From NCBI RefSeq assembly GCF_024055605.1, contig NZ_JAMXLX010000002.1, positions 744,001-808,000 of the forward strand: a stretch of 64,000 nt of DNA. Reading direction: 5' to 3'. This DNA is from Ciceribacter sichuanensis. Lineage in GTDB: Bacteria; Pseudomonadota; Alphaproteobacteria; Rhizobiales; Rhizobiaceae. Shown here in pieces: positions 45,724 through 54,846 of the stretch; position 1 is the first letter of the stretch; every line of letters begins with the position of its first letter. The notes under the pieces are model-generated. The model saw nothing but the letters and a program-made list of their open reading frames with translations, made no database searches and was not told where the DNA came from. Made by a program: the position numbers and the translations under genes.

Positions 45724-46392
45724 TCAATTGAGCATGCCCAGCGACCAGCGAAGCGTCACCGGCAGCGGCGTCCACCATCCGGTCCTGACATCTGCTGTTC
45801 GCAGAGCAGCCGCAGTCCAGGTGTTGCAGCCGGCCAGAACGTTGAAGCTCCCGTTAGCCTCATAGAACATATCGGTCGCGCCATAAGAGGCTCCCTCTAT
45901 CGGCTGCACCGCACCATCGGAAGAAACGAGCGTCGCCCGAATGAAGTCCATGAGACGATCCATCCCCTCTTCATCCGTTGAAAACCGCTGAACACCGGGA
46001 GCGTCCAGATCGATCTGCGCGGCCACATCCACATGCAGGACGGAGCTGTCGAGCGTCAGCGCCTTCAAGACCGGCATCGGCTTCAGGTCGCCCCATGTCG
46101 GCGTTTCGATATAGAAGGAGCGCCCGCCCCAGCCGAACACGACATACCGCGCATCGGGATGATCCAGCGGAGAACCGGCGGCGATCAGATCACCAAAGGC
46201 CCCGACGACATCGCCGTCGAGCGGCAGGACGATATCGGTATGGATCGGGTTGGAGAGCACCAGAATTTCCCGGCTACCCGTCGCGGCGATGGCGGGCTTG
46301 CCGGAAAGCGGCCGCGGAACCACCATGCCCGCGACCACAGCCAAGCAGATCAGGAGAGCGCAACCCACAATTCTCCGCAGAATGCGCGCCAT
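45724..46392 (-). CDS. DUF2459 (TIGR02117) family protein
   Basis: A 222-residue protein with an N-terminal membrane anchor or signal (RRIVGCALLICLAVVAGMVV). The conserved parts are VLSNPIHTDIVLPL, then VFGWGGRSFYIETPTW, and VLAGCNTWTAAALRTADVRT near the C terminus, as in the TIGR02117/DUF2459 family. Its role is unknown; the His, Cys and Asn residues of VNPIHT- and AGCNTW-like motifs may form a hydrolase site. It follows ureC by seven bases and is probably co-transcribed. Confidence 0.85.
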   Translation of the reverse strand: MARILRRIVGCALLICLAVVAGMVVPRPLSGKPAIAATGSREILVLSNPIHTDIVLPLDGDVVGAFGDLIAAGSPLDHPDARYVVFGWGGRSFYIETPTWGDLKPMPVLKALTLDSSVLHVDVAAQIDLDAPGVQRFSTDEEGMDRLMDFIRATLVSSDGAVQPIEGASYGATDMFYEANGSFNVLAGCNTWTAAALRTADVRTGWWTPLPVTLRWSLGMLN

Positions 46393-46399
46393 GACCTGC

Positions 46400-48112
46400 T
46401 CAGAACAGGAAATAGCGCTGCGTCATCGGCAGTTGGGTCGCCGGTTCGCAGGTCAGCAGTTCGCCGTCGGCGCGCACTTCATAGGTTTCCGGATCGACTT
46501 CCACATGCGGCGTCAGATCGTTGTGGATCATCGACTTCTTGGAAATGCCACCGCGGGTGTTTTTCACGCCGAGCAACTGCTTGGCAACGCCGAGCTTGCT
46601 GGCAAGGCCGGCATCCAGCGAGGCCTGAGAAACGAAGGTGACGGAGGAATTGGTCCGTGCCTTGCCGTAGGCACCGAACATGTAGCGGTAGTGAACCGGC
46701 TGCGGCGTCGGGATAGAGGCGTTCGGATCGCCCATCGGCGCCGCCGCAATCGAGCCGCCGAGCAGCACCATATCCGGCTTCACGCCGAAGAAGGCCGGGT
46801 TCCACAGTACGAGGTCGGCGCGCTTGCCGATTTCGACCGAGCCGATCTCATGGGAAAGGCCATGGGCGATCGCCGGGTTGATCGTGTACTTGGCGATGTA
46901 GCGCTTGACGCGGAAGTTGTCGTTTTCGCCGGTCTCCTGTGCCAGCCGGCCGCGCTGACGCTTCATTTTGTCGGCCGTCTGCCAGGTGCGGATCGCCACT
47001 TCACCGACTCGCCCCATGGCCTGACTGTCGGAGGAGATGATCGAGAAGGCGCCGATATCATGGAGGATGTCTTCGGCAGCAATCGTTTCCTTGCGGATAC
47101 GGCTTTCGGCAAAGGCGATGTCTTCCGGGATCGAGGACGACAGGTGATGGCAGACCATCAGCATATCGAGGTGCTCGGCAATGGTGTTAACGGTATAGGG
47201 CCGGGTCGGATTGGTCGATGACGGAATGACGTTGAGCTGACCGCAGATCTTGATGATGTCGGGCGCATGGCCGCCGCCCGCACCTTCCGTGTGGAAGGCA
47301 TGGATGGTGCGGCCCTTGATCGCGCCGATGGAATCCTCGACGAAGCCGCTTTCGTTCAGCGTGTCGGTGTGGATCATCACCTGCACATCGTACTGGTCCG
47401 CAACAGAAAGGCAGCAGTCGATGGCGGCGGGCGTCGTGCCCCAGTCCTCATGCAGTTTCAGCGAGGATGCGCCGGCCAACACCATTTCCTCCAGCGCGCC
47501 GGGCAGCGAGGCATTGCCCTTGCCGGCAAAGGCAAGGTTCATCGGGAAGGCATCGGCAGCCTCGATCATCCGGGCGATATGCCACGGACCGGGCGTGCAG
47601 GTGGTTGCGAGCGTGCCATGCGCCGGACCGGTGCCGCCGCCGAGCATGGTGGTGAGACCGCTCATCAGCGCTTCCTCGATCTGCTGCGGGCAGATGAAGT
47701 GGATGTGGCTGTCCATGCCGCCGGCGGTGATGATCTTGCCCTCGGCCGCAATCGCTTCCGTGCCGGGGCCGACGATGATGTCGACATCGGGCTGGGTATC
47801 CGGATTGCCGGCCTTGCCGATCGCCACGATGCGGCCGTCCTTCAGGCCGATATCGGCCTTCACGATCCCCCAGTGATCGACGATCAGCGCATTGGTGATG
47901 ACGGTATCGACCGCGCCTTCTGCACGTGTCGCCTGGCTCTGGCCCATGCCGTCGCGGATGACCTTGCCGCCGCCGAATTTCACCTCGTCGCCATAGCTGG
48001 TGAAATCCTTCTCCACTTCGATGAAGAGTTCGGTATCGGCAAGGCGCACCTTGTCGCCGGTGGTCGGTCCGAACATGGAGGCATAGGCCGCGCGGGACAT
48101 CTTGTAAGACAT
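46400..48112 (-). CDS. ureC: Urease alpha subunit
   Basis: A 570-residue amidohydrolase, the catalytic subunit with two nickel ions. Ligand residues are in [20 protein letters not shown]; the carbamylated Lys is in [12 protein letters not shown]; metal ligands are in [12 protein letters not shown] and [19 protein letters not shown]. The flap Cys-His pair is in [11 protein letters not shown] and the last Asp in [14 protein letters not shown]. The C-terminal end [10 protein letters not shown] is that of UreC. It is three bases after the GT29-like gene and seven before DUF2459. Confidence 0.97.
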   Translation of the reverse strand: MSYKMSRAAYASMFGPTTGDKVRLADTELFIEVEKDFTSYGDEVKFGGGKVIRDGMGQSQATRAEGAVDTVITNALIVDHWGIVKADIGLKDGRIVAIGKAGNPDTQPDVDIIVGPGTEAIAAEGKIITAGGMDSHIHFICPQQIEEALMSGLTTMLGGGTGPAHGTLATTCTPGPWHIARMIEAADAFPMNLAFAGKGNASLPGALEEMVLAGASSLKLHEDWGTTPAAIDCCLSVADQYDVQVMIHTDTLNESGFVEDSIGAIKGRTIHAFHTEGAGGGHAPDIIKICGQLNVIPSSTNPTRPYTVNTIAEHLDMLMVCHHLSSSIPEDIAFAESRIRKETIAAEDILHDIGAFSIISSDSQAMGRVGEVAIRTWQTADKMKRQRGRLAQETGENDNFRVKRYIAKYTINPAIAHGLSHEIGSVEIGKRADLVLWNPAFFGVKPDMVLLGGSIAAAPMGDPNASIPTPQPVHYRYMFGAYGKARTNSSVTFVSQASLDAGLASKLGVAKQLLGVKNTRGGISKKSMIHNDLTPHVEVDPETYEVRADGELLTCEPATQLPMTQRYFLF

Positions 48113-48115
48113 GGA

Positions 48116-48760
48116 TCAGGCTCCTTGGGAGAGGGAGGAAGCGTTAGGTGACGAAAGGCGCGTCAGCCTTCCGGAAACAATACGGGAATCAATAAGCCGC
48201 CGCTCGGCGGAAAAGGGATGGCCTTCCCAGCCTTCATGGCTGAAACCGGTAAGGCAGATGGTATCCTCAACGAAAGCCGGCTCGGAAAGCACGTGGGCGA
48301 CAACTACCATTCCGCTACTCGGCACGACGTAGTCGCCGGGTTCATTCGCGGAAAGCTCGGCATCGACAGCCTCGTGCACGCGGCGCGAAATGATGCGGTG
48401 AATCTTGCCGCGGCGTTCAGCCAGACGTGCAAAGTCCTCCGTGTAGTCGTCGCAAAAATCGTCGAGTTCGGGATGGCTGACTGCGAGTTGCGGCCTGAGC
48501 GCCCGGAATTTCTCGGGGTCCCTGACGGACCAGATCTCGGCGCAGTCGCGTACCGACTCGCTGTCCAGCCATGCGTCGGAAGACAGCATGGCCTTTGCCG
48601 GCCGACCGGTATTGCACACTGCCAGCACGTCGGTCTTGTGGCCCGAGGCGGGAAAGCTCGGGGTCATGTTGAAACGAACGACCAGATCGGCAGCGTCGAT
48701 CACGTCCGCTGCGCCCTCCGGTACCGATCCGTTCCCCACGATCATGATCCGTCTTCCCAT
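48116..48760 (-). CDS. GT29/sialyltransferase-like 'urease operon accessory' protein
   Basis: A 214-residue protein. The early IMIVGNGSVPEGAADVIDAA followed by DLVVRFNM resembles the L motif of family 29 sialyltransferases, and the later VPSSGMVVVAHVLSE and GFSHEGWEGHPFSAERRLI resemble their S and H parts. In rhizobial genomes such genes are often placed in the urease operon, without known role in urease activity. Its stop lies three bases before the ureC start. A donor sugar or acceptor cannot be predicted. Confidence 0.65.
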   Translation of the reverse strand: MGRRIMIVGNGSVPEGAADVIDAADLVVRFNMTPSFPASGHKTDVLAVCNTGRPAKAMLSSDAWLDSESVRDCAEIWSVRDPEKFRALRPQLAVSHPELDDFCDDYTEDFARLAERRGKIHRIISRRVHEAVDAELSANEPGDYVVPSSGMVVVAHVLSEPAFVEDTICLTGFSHEGWEGHPFSAERRLIDSRIVSGRLTRLSSPNASSLSQGA

Positions 48761-48774
48761 TTCGCTCCCGGTTA

Positions 48775-49191
48775 TTATTCGACGCCGTTGGCGAGGTCCT
48801 TGAGTTCCTCTGTCCGCTTGCGTGTCAGGTCAGTGAGGCACGAGGCAACGACGGTCGGATACATGCTTCCGCCCCAGACAGCGTAGCCCGCGGCATTGCA
48901 CTGTCCGTCGCGATACTCGATCCAGGCCCGCTGCGCCTTCAAAAGCGACGCAACCGCACCCTTTGCCTGCTCGTCCAGATCGGCATCCCACTCGGCCACG
49001 ACCTTGCGGGTCTTGAGCCATTGCAGGTTCAGTTCCTTGTCTGCGGCCTTGTAATCCCGATCGGCGCAGACGTTCATGTCGTACTGGGTCACGGCATTGG
49101 CGCAATCGACCTCGGGTTCGTCCTCGCTATAGGCAGGACCATCGGCGAGCAGCACGCAGCCGCAGAGCATCGATATCAGGGCTGACTTCAT
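48775..49191 (-). CDS. LprI-like DUF1311 secreted protein
   Basis: A 138-residue protein with a signal peptide (KSALISMLCGCVLLADGPAY) and the DUF1311/LprI domain: CANAVTQYDMNVCADRDYKA, with the W-x-x-YRDGQC segment (RAWIEYRDGQCNAAGYAVWG) and CLTDLTRKRTEEL at the end. Four cysteines probably form disulfides. Family members inhibit lysozyme in mycobacteria; a role here is unknown. It lies between ureB and the GT29-like gene. Confidence 0.85.
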   Translation of the reverse strand: MKSALISMLCGCVLLADGPAYSEDEPEVDCANAVTQYDMNVCADRDYKAADKELNLQWLKTRKVVAEWDADLDEQAKGAVASLLKAQRAWIEYRDGQCNAAGYAVWGGSMYPTVVASCLTDLTRKRTEELKDLANGVE

Positions 49192-49222
49192 CGCCTGCTC
49201 CCTCCGACGGGGTCGACCGGCG

Positions 49223-49528
49223 TCACAGCTTGCCCATGATCTGCTGGCGGAATCCATAGACCTCGCGCTTGCCGGAAAGCGGGATCAACGTAACACGCCG
49301 CATCTGGCCCGGCTCGAAGCGCACGGCCGTGCCTGCCGGAATATCGAGACGCATGCCACGAGCCTGCTCACGATCGAAGGAGAGACCGGCATTGGTCTCG
49401 TAGAAATGGTAGTGGCTACCCACCTGCACCGGACGGTCCCCGGTGTTTGCGACTTCGATCGTCACAGTCGGAAGGCCGGCATTGAGTTCGATTTCGCCGC
49501 TCGCGGCAATGATTTCACCCGGGATCAT
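49223..49528 (-). CDS. ureB: Urease beta subunit
   Basis: A 101-residue subunit. It begins [20 protein letters not shown] and contains [20 protein letters not shown] and [18 protein letters not shown], all diagnostic of UreB. It assembles with UreA and UreC into the trimer of trimers. It is separated from ureA by the DUF1272 gene and from ureC by the LprI-like and GT29-like genes, all on the same strand. Confidence 0.97.
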   Translation of the reverse strand: MIPGEIIAASGEIELNAGLPTVTIEVANTGDRPVQVGSHYHFYETNAGLSFDREQARGMRLDIPAGTAVRFEPGQMRRVTLIPLSGKREVYGFRQQIMGKL

Positions 49529-49547
49529 CGCTTGTTCCCTCTCCTGT

Positions 49548-49802
49548 TCAGGCGGCAACGGAGGGCTTGCAGCCCTCGGCCTTGAAAACACGTTTTGTCG
49601 AGGCCGGATTGGCCGCAAGCTTCTCGGCCGGACGCACCGGCCGGCGCACCAGTTCACCACCGCAATTCGGGCAGAAGCCACCCAATACATCAGAGGCACA
49701 ATCGCTGCAGAAGGTGCATTCGAAACTGCAGATCAGCGCATCCCGGCTTTCCGGAGGAAGATCGCGGTCGCAGCATTCGCAGCCGGGTCTGAGTTCCAGC
49801 AT
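49548..49802 (-). CDS. DUF1272 small zinc-ribbon protein
   Basis: An 84-residue protein with three Cys groups: [30 protein letters not shown], and [15 protein letters not shown], matching DUF1272 and almost certainly binding two zinc ions. The ATG at 49802 begins [11 protein letters not shown]; the in-frame ATG at 49850 would overlap ureA. It sits between ureA and ureB, seven bases after the ureA stop; its function is unknown. Confidence 0.88.
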   Translation of the reverse strand: MLELRPGCECCDRDLPPESRDALICSFECTFCSDCASDVLGGFCPNCGGELVRRPVRPAEKLAANPASTKRVFKAEGCKPSVAA

Positions 49803-49809
49803 GGCGGTC

Positions 49810-50112
49810 TCAGCGGATGGGTTCGTGAACGGTAACGAGCTTCGTCCCATCGGGGAACGTCGCCTCGACCTGCACGTCGTGGATCATCTCGGCAATGCCT
49901 TCCATCACCTGGGCACGGGTGATCACATGGGCGCCAGCTTCCATCAGTTCGGCAACGGGGCGACCGTCTCGCGCGCCTTCGACGACGAAATCGGTAATCA
50001 GCGCAATGGCTTCGGGATAATTGAGCTTGACGCCGCGCTCCAGCCTGCGGCGGGCCACGATAGCCGCCATGGCGATGAGCAATTTGTCTTTTTCTCTCGG
50101 CGTGAGATTCAT
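49810..50112 (-). CDS. ureA: Urease gamma subunit
   Basis: A 100-residue subunit. The start [20 protein letters not shown] and the segments [20 protein letters not shown] and [20 protein letters not shown] are diagnostic of UreA. It starts 26 bases after the ureD stop. The protein forms the urease trimer with UreB and UreC. Confidence 0.97.
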   Translation of the reverse strand: MNLTPREKDKLLIAMAAIVARRRLERGVKLNYPEAIALITDFVVEGARDGRPVAELMEAGAHVITRAQVMEGIAEMIHDVQVEATFPDGTKLVTVHEPIR

Positions 50113-50138
50113 GGCTGTTCCACTCTTGTTGCGCTGCG

Positions 50139-50957
50139 TCAGAGATTCCAGACTTTCGGCACAGACGCGCCGCCGCGCAAGACCGAAATCACTGGGATCA
50201 GGATTTTTCTCAAGGTGAACCCGTCTTCGGCCGCAAGCCGGACGACGAGTTTTCCGTTCCAATGGCTGGCGCCGCCCGCGGCATTGCCCAGAAGATCGCG
50301 AACCGGGGAAAGATAGGCCTCCGCGTGAGGCCCTGTATAAAGCAGGGTGGAGAAGGCCACATCGCCGGAAAGGACGGGAGCCGCGGCCGTCAGGCTCCGC
50401 ATGTCCCCTTCCATGAGCAGGTCTTCCGCATGGACGAGCTGGCCGGCGCGGCGAATACGCCAGCGATCCCGTACCATTCCGCTCTCCATGGCCTCGCCCA
50501 TGGCCTTACGTCCGAGAAGAACGGCTTCTACGGCGAGGAATTCGGCGCTTTCATCGAGATCGACCTCCAGCCGACGCGTGAGCGACGCGCGGTCGAACAG
50601 GATCGATTCCTGCGGCAACCAGTGGAAGCGCGCGCCCTGCCCTACATCGATGCGGGTCATGACCTCGGCCGTGCCGGAGGATGCCTTGTAGATCTTTTCG
50701 CAGGCCTGCGTGGTTGCGGTGACGAAGGTGCCGGCACCGGCGGAAAACGACCAGTCCAGCCGGTCGCCGCCGGTCAGGCCACCGGCGGTATTGATGATAA
50801 CCGCCTCCATCTCGGAGGAAAAGGTCTGCGGCAGGCGGATCTTCGCCGCCCCCTCCTGATAAAGCTCTGCAATGCGCGTACGACCGTCGAGCGCCTTGCT
50901 TACAAGCCGTCCGTCACCACGGGCTCGCTGTTGTCTGACTTGACCTGCTGACTGCAC
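50139..50957 (-). CDS. ureD: Urease accessory protein UreD
   Basis: A 272-residue accessory scaffold (called UreH in some bacteria) that binds apo-urease with UreF and Ure[39 protein letters not shown] and [20 protein letters not shown] are family motifs. The GTG at 50957 has AGGGGA at the right distance; an in-frame ATG at 51011 gives a doubtful start. It overlaps the esterase gene by 58 bases (longer if the ATG is used). It heads the urease gene series. Confidence 0.92.
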   Translation of the reverse strand: MQSAGQVRQQRARGDGRLVSKALDGRTRIAELYQEGAAKIRLPQTFSSEMEAVIINTAGGLTGGDRLDWSFSAGAGTFVTATTQACEKIYKASSGTAEVMTRIDVGQGARFHWLPQESILFDRASLTRRLEVDLDESAEFLAVEAVLLGRKAMGEAMESGMVRDRWRIRRAGQLVHAEDLLMEGDMRSLTAAAPVLSGDVAFSTLLYTGPHAEAYLSPVRDLLGNAAGGASHWNGKLVVRLAAEDGFTLRKILIPVISVLRGGASVPKVWNL

Positions 50958-52030
50958 GTTTTCCCCTGTATACCCGCCTCTTTTCCGGCGGTTATCGTGT
51001 CGGCCGGGCACGCCGTTTTTTGAGGCGTCCCCGCGAGGAGTTCGCCACCCGAATTACGGAAGAAGTCCCACATTCTTCCCGTCGCATCAACCTCCCGGAT
51101 CTTTTCCCCCTGCATTGCGGCAAGCCGGAAGCGGACCCGGTTGCCGGGCCAGGAATGGTCGGCATCGGCGATGACGTAGGAAATGACGCTCGTGCCGGCC
51201 TTGCAGCCGTAATAGGCAGAGAACGTCGCCGACTCTCCCTTCTCCCCACGCGGATGCGGATCGCATCCGTTGAGTTCAGCCCAGCGTTTCAAAGCCACTT
51301 CCCCGCCATATTGCCAATAGGCCTTGCCACCACCGGCAAAGGGATTGACGTCGTCCTTCAGGCCGGAAAAGGCAATGATCGAGACTGGTTTGGCCGGATG
51401 GCAGCTTTCCTTGCGCGGACGCCAGACGCCGTCCTCCTGCTCGGGATAGCCGGCGCGAAGCCCCATGACGAAGCCGGCAGCAGCAAAGTCGCCATGTCCG
51501 TCGCAGATATATTGCGACAGCATGCGGCCTCCGCCCGAATAGCCGGAAGCATAGATGCGGGCGGAATCGACGCAGAAGGTCTCCGTCGCATAATGGACGG
51601 CGGTGCGGATGAAGGCGCCCTCGTCCAGCCCCTCGGCCTTGGTCACACCGGGAACGTTCCAGGCATGGGTGCCCTCGAATTCGCCGGGCAGGCTGCCCTG
51701 CAGCGCCATGACGATGAAGCCTTCGCGCTCGGCCACCTCGTCCCAATGGCTGCGGTTCATCTGGCCGTCGGGATTGCTGTTGCTGCCGTGGAAGTCGAAC
51801 ACCACAGGAACCTTGCGTTTCCCACTATAGTTCGAGGGTATGAAATAGACGGCAGAACGCGTCTGGCCGTTGATATCGAGCGACAGATCGTGGCGACCTG
51901 CCGGGAAGGAAGCGCCGCAACCGGCGGCAAGGGCACTGCCGACGCCGGCAGCAAGAAAGAGAAGCCCCGAAACGACCAACCGGACAATGCCAGTCGACCG
52001 CACGCGGTTGAAAACCGTGCTGGATGTCAT
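50900..52030 (-). CDS. Secreted esterase, PHB depolymerase-like
   Basis: A 376-residue alpha/beta hydrolase with a signal peptide ([20 protein letters not shown]). The nucleophile elbow is [20 protein letters not shown] (GYSGG), and the His may lie in [13 protein letters not shown]; Asp candidates are in [13 protein letters not shown]. The architecture matches LpqC/PHB depolymerase and feruloyl-esterase-like proteins. The C-terminal tail of about 50 residues, overlapping ureD, is not conserved in appearance. It lies between urtE and ureD on the same strand; a link to urea is not evident. Confidence 0.85.
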   Translation of the reverse strand: MTSSTVFNRVRSTGIVRLVVSGLLFLAAGVGSALAAGCGASFPAGRHDLSLDINGQTRSAVYFIPSNYSGKRKVPVVFDFHGSNSNPDGQMNRSHWDEVAEREGFIVMALQGSLPGEFEGTHAWNVPGVTKAEGLDEGAFIRTAVHYATETFCVDSARIYASGYSGGGRMLSQYICDGHGDFAAAGFVMGLRAGYPEQEDGVWRPRKESCHPAKPVSIIAFSGLKDDVNPFAGGGKAYWQYGGEVALKRWAELNGCDPHPRGEKGESATFSAYYGCKAGTSVISYVIADADHSWPGNRVRFRLAAMQGEKIREVDATGRMWDFFRNSGGELLAGTPQKTACPADTITAGKEAGIQGKTCSQQVKSDNSEPVVTDGL

Positions 52031-52127
52031 GGATGCGCCTTCTGTTCGCAGATGCGGAAAAAGTACCACGTCATGCACCAGCATCAAGCAGTAAAAGCTA
52101 ATAAATCGTCAACCCTGTCATGCACGA

Positions 52128-52823
52128 TCAGACGGTCAGATGCCGCCGGGCTTCCGGCGTATCCAGCGTTTCGGCCGGCCCCGTATGCACGATCTCGCCG
52201 CGATCCATGATGTAGACGTGGTCGGCAAGCTCCCGGCAGAAATCCAGATACTGCTCGACCAGCAGGATCGCCATACCGGTGGAATCCCGAAGATAGCGGA
52301 TCGCCCGGCCGATATCCTTGATGATCGACGGCTGAATGCCTTCCGTCGGCTCGTCGAGCACGAGGATTTTCGGCCGCGTCACCATAGCGCGACCGATGGC
52401 GAGCTGCTGTTGCTGCCCGCCCGAAAGGTCGCCGCCACGCCGGCCCAGCATGGTCTGCAGGATCGGGAAAAGACTGAAGATCTCGTCGGGAATATAGCGG
52501 TCCTTGCGCGTGAGCGGCGCATAGCCGGTCTCAAGGTTTTCCTTCACCGTCAGCAGCGGAAAGATCTCGCGCCCCTGCGGCACATAACCGACGCCGGCCC
52601 GCGCACGGTTGAACGGGGCAAGACCGTTGAGCGCCTCGCCTTCGAAGGAAATCGTTCCGGCCGAGATGGGGTGCTGGCCCGTAACGGCGCGCAGCAGCGA
52701 ACTCTTGCCCACCCCGTTGCGCCCCAGCACGCAGGTGATCTTGCCGATCTCGGCCTTGATCGATACGCCACGCAGCGCCTGCGCGGCTCCGTAATGAAGG
52801 TTGATGTTGTCGACTGTCAGCAT
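52128..52823 (-). CDS. urtE: Urea ABC transporter ATPase UrtE
   Basis: A 231-residue ABC ATPase. LHYGAAQALRGVSIKAEIGK, Walker A GRNGVGKSS, signature LSGGQQQQLAIGRAM and LDEPTEGIQPSIIKDIGRAI (the UrtE-type wording) are present. It forms the ATP-hydrolysing pair with UrtD. The ATG at 52823 begins MLTVDNINLHYG. It follows urtD after a 104-base spacer that contains a strong hairpin. Confidence 0.95.
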   Translation of the reverse strand: MLTVDNINLHYGAAQALRGVSIKAEIGKITCVLGRNGVGKSSLLRAVTGQHPISAGTISFEGEALNGLAPFNRARAGVGYVPQGREIFPLLTVKENLETGYAPLTRKDRYIPDEIFSLFPILQTMLGRRGGDLSGGQQQQLAIGRAMVTRPKILVLDEPTEGIQPSIIKDIGRAIRYLRDSTGMAILLVEQYLDFCRELADHVYIMDRGEIVHTGPAETLDTPEARRHLTV

Positions 52824-52872
52824 CGTCGTTCCTCTGAATTCTTGCTCTGCAAAGGCGCTGCCGCCCCCTGGC

Positions 52873-52909
52873 ACCCCGCCTTCTCCCGGGGTGGGGAGAA
52901 AGGCGGGGT
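52873..52909. repeat. Strong hairpin between urtD and urtE
   Basis: The arms ACCCCGCCTTCTCCC (52873-52887) and GGGGAGAAAGGCGGGGT (52893-52909) pair over almost their full length with one bulge. It is similar in wording to the hairpins between urtA and urtB, suggesting a repeated rhizobial intergenic palindrome that may tune expression. Confidence 0.6.
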
Positions 52910-52927
52910 TTCCGGAGCGTGAACAGG

Positions 52928-53680
52928 TTAGCGCCCCAGATAGTTCTCGATCACCTTCGGATCGTTCGAGACGAAATCGATCGAACCTTCCGCCAGCACC
53001 GAACCTTCCGCGAGGCAGGTGACCTTCACCCCGAGATCGCGGATGAAGCCCATGTCGTGCTCGACCACCACGACCGAGCGGGTCCTGGCGATCTGTTTCA
53101 GAAGAAGTGCGGTCTCGGCGGTCTCGGCATCCGTCATGCCGGCGACCGGCTCATCGACCAGCAACAGCTTAGGTTCCTGCGCAAGCAGCATGCCGATCTC
53201 AAGCCACTGTTTCTGGCCGTGGGAGAGATTGGCGGCGAGATCGTCCTTGCGCGCCGTCAGCCGGACGATCTCCAGGATCTCTTCGATACGCGCCTTGTCG
53301 TCCGCCGTCAGCCGGTAGAACAGGGTGGCGAATACGCCCCGGTCGCGGTTGAGCGCCAGCTCCAGATTGTCCCAGACGGTGTGGCTTTCGAACACGGTCG
53401 GCTTCTGGAACTTGCGCCCGATGCCAAGTTGGGCAATGTCGGCCTCGTCCTTCTTGGTCAGGTCGATTTCGCCGTTGAAGAACACCTCGCCCTCGTCGGG
53501 CCGAGTCTTGCCGGTGATGATATCCATCATCGTCGTCTTGCCGGCACCGTTCGGGCCGATGATCGCCCTCAGTTCACCCGGCTCGATAACCAGCGAAAGC
53601 GAGTTCAGCGCCTTGAACCCGTCGAAGGAAACGGACACGCCATTGAGATAAAGAAGGCTCGTCGGTTTTTTCTCGTCCAT
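52928..53680 (-). CDS. urtD: Urea ABC transporter ATPase UrtD
   Basis: A 250-residue ABC ATPase. Walker A GPNGAGKTTMMDIITGKTRP, NLSHGQKQWLEIGMLLAQEP (the UrtD-type signature with SHGQKQ), Walker B LLLVDEPVAGMTDAETAETA and VVEHDMGFIRDLG identify it. The ATG at 53680 is five bases after urtC. It works with UrtE. Confidence 0.95.
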   Translation of the reverse strand: MDEKKPTSLLYLNGVSVSFDGFKALNSLSLVIEPGELRAIIGPNGAGKTTMMDIITGKTRPDEGEVFFNGEIDLTKKDEADIAQLGIGRKFQKPTVFESHTVWDNLELALNRDRGVFATLFYRLTADDKARIEEILEIVRLTARKDDLAANLSHGQKQWLEIGMLLAQEPKLLLVDEPVAGMTDAETAETALLLKQIARTRSVVVVEHDMGFIRDLGVKVTCLAEGSVLAEGSIDFVSNDPKVIENYLGR

Positions 53681-53685
53681 CGTCC

Positions 53686-54846
53686 TTACTCCGCTGCCTG
53701 GCCGACGGTGGCCGCAACGCCACCCTCTTCCGCCCTGGTTGCCGTCTTGATGTCGCGCCGCGCCATGGTCTTCTGCTGGATCGTCCCGACGATGCCCTTG
53801 GGCAGGAACAGCGTTACGCCGATAAAGAGACCGCCGAGCGCGAAGAGCCAGAGCTCGGGGAACGCGCCGGTGAAATAGCTCTTGCCGGCATTGACCATCA
53901 GCGCGCCGATGATCGGGCCGATCAGCGTTCCGCGACCACCGACCGCCGTCCACACCACTACTTCGATGGAGTTGGCGGGCGCGAATTCGCCGGGGTTGAT
54001 GATGCCGACCTGCGGCACGAACAGCGCGCCGGCGATACCCGCCATCATCGCCGAGACGACGAAGGTGAAGAGCTTGATGTTCTCGACCCGGTAGCCGAGG
54101 AAGCGTGTGCGGCTTTCCGCGTCCCGCACGCCGACCAGCACCTTGCCGAACTTGGAGCGTACGATTCCGGAAGAGATCAGCAGGCAAAGCGCCAACATCA
54201 GCGCAGAACTTGCAAACAGCACGGCACGGGTACCATCAGCCTGAACGTTGAAGCCGACGATTTCCTTGAAGTCGGTCAGCCCGTTATTGCCGCCGAAACC
54301 CATGTCGTTGCGGAAGAAGGCAAGCAACAGGGCGTAGGTCATCGCCTGGGTGATGATCGAGAGATAGACGCCGTTCACACGGCTGCGGAAGGCGAACCAG
54401 CCGAACACGAAGGCGAGCAGGCCCGGCACGAACAGCACCATCACCATGGCAAAGGGAAACATGTCGAAGCCGTGCCAGAACCACGGCAGTTCCTTCCAGT
54501 TCAGGAACACCATGAAGTCAGGCAGAACAGGATTTCCGTAGACGCCGCGCGAACCGATCTGGCGCATCAAGTACATGCCCATGGCATAGCCGCCGAGCGC
54601 GAAGAAGGCGCCGTGGCCGAGCGAGAGAATGCCGCAATAGCCCCAGACCAGATCCAGCGCCAGCGCCAGCAGCGCGTAGCAGAGATACTTGCCCATCAGC
54701 GAGACGGCATAGGTCGGGATGTGCAGGAAGCTGTCCGGCGGAACCAGAAGGTTGAGCGCCGGGACAAGCACCGCGACGGCCATCAGGATCGAGATAGCGA
54801 TGACGATCCTGCCTTCGAGAGCGCGGAAGATAAAGCCGGTCATCAT
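53686..54846 (-). CDS. urtC: Urea ABC transporter permease UrtC
   Basis: A 386-residue membrane protein with about nine helices. The GYCGILSLGHGAFFALGGYA motif and VNGVYLSIITQAMTYALLLA, with FGGNNGLTDFK, are typical of UrtC. The start ATG at 54846 overlaps the urtB stop by four bases. An open frame continuing upstream on the same strand covers urtB in another frame and is not coding. It forms the urea channel with UrtB. Confidence 0.94.
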   Translation of the reverse strand: MMTGFIFRALEGRIVIAISILMAVAVLVPALNLLVPPDSFLHIPTYAVSLMGKYLCYALLALALDLVWGYCGILSLGHGAFFALGGYAMGMYLMRQIGSRGVYGNPVLPDFMVFLNWKELPWFWHGFDMFPFAMVMVLFVPGLLAFVFGWFAFRSRVNGVYLSIITQAMTYALLLAFFRNDMGFGGNNGLTDFKEIVGFNVQADGTRAVLFASSALMLALCLLISSGIVRSKFGKVLVGVRDAESRTRFLGYRVENIKLFTFVVSAMMAGIAGALFVPQVGIINPGEFAPANSIEVVVWTAVGGRGTLIGPIIGALMVNAGKSYFTGAFPELWLFALGGLFIGVTLFLPKGIVGTIQQKTMARRDIKTATRAEEGGVAATVGQAAE

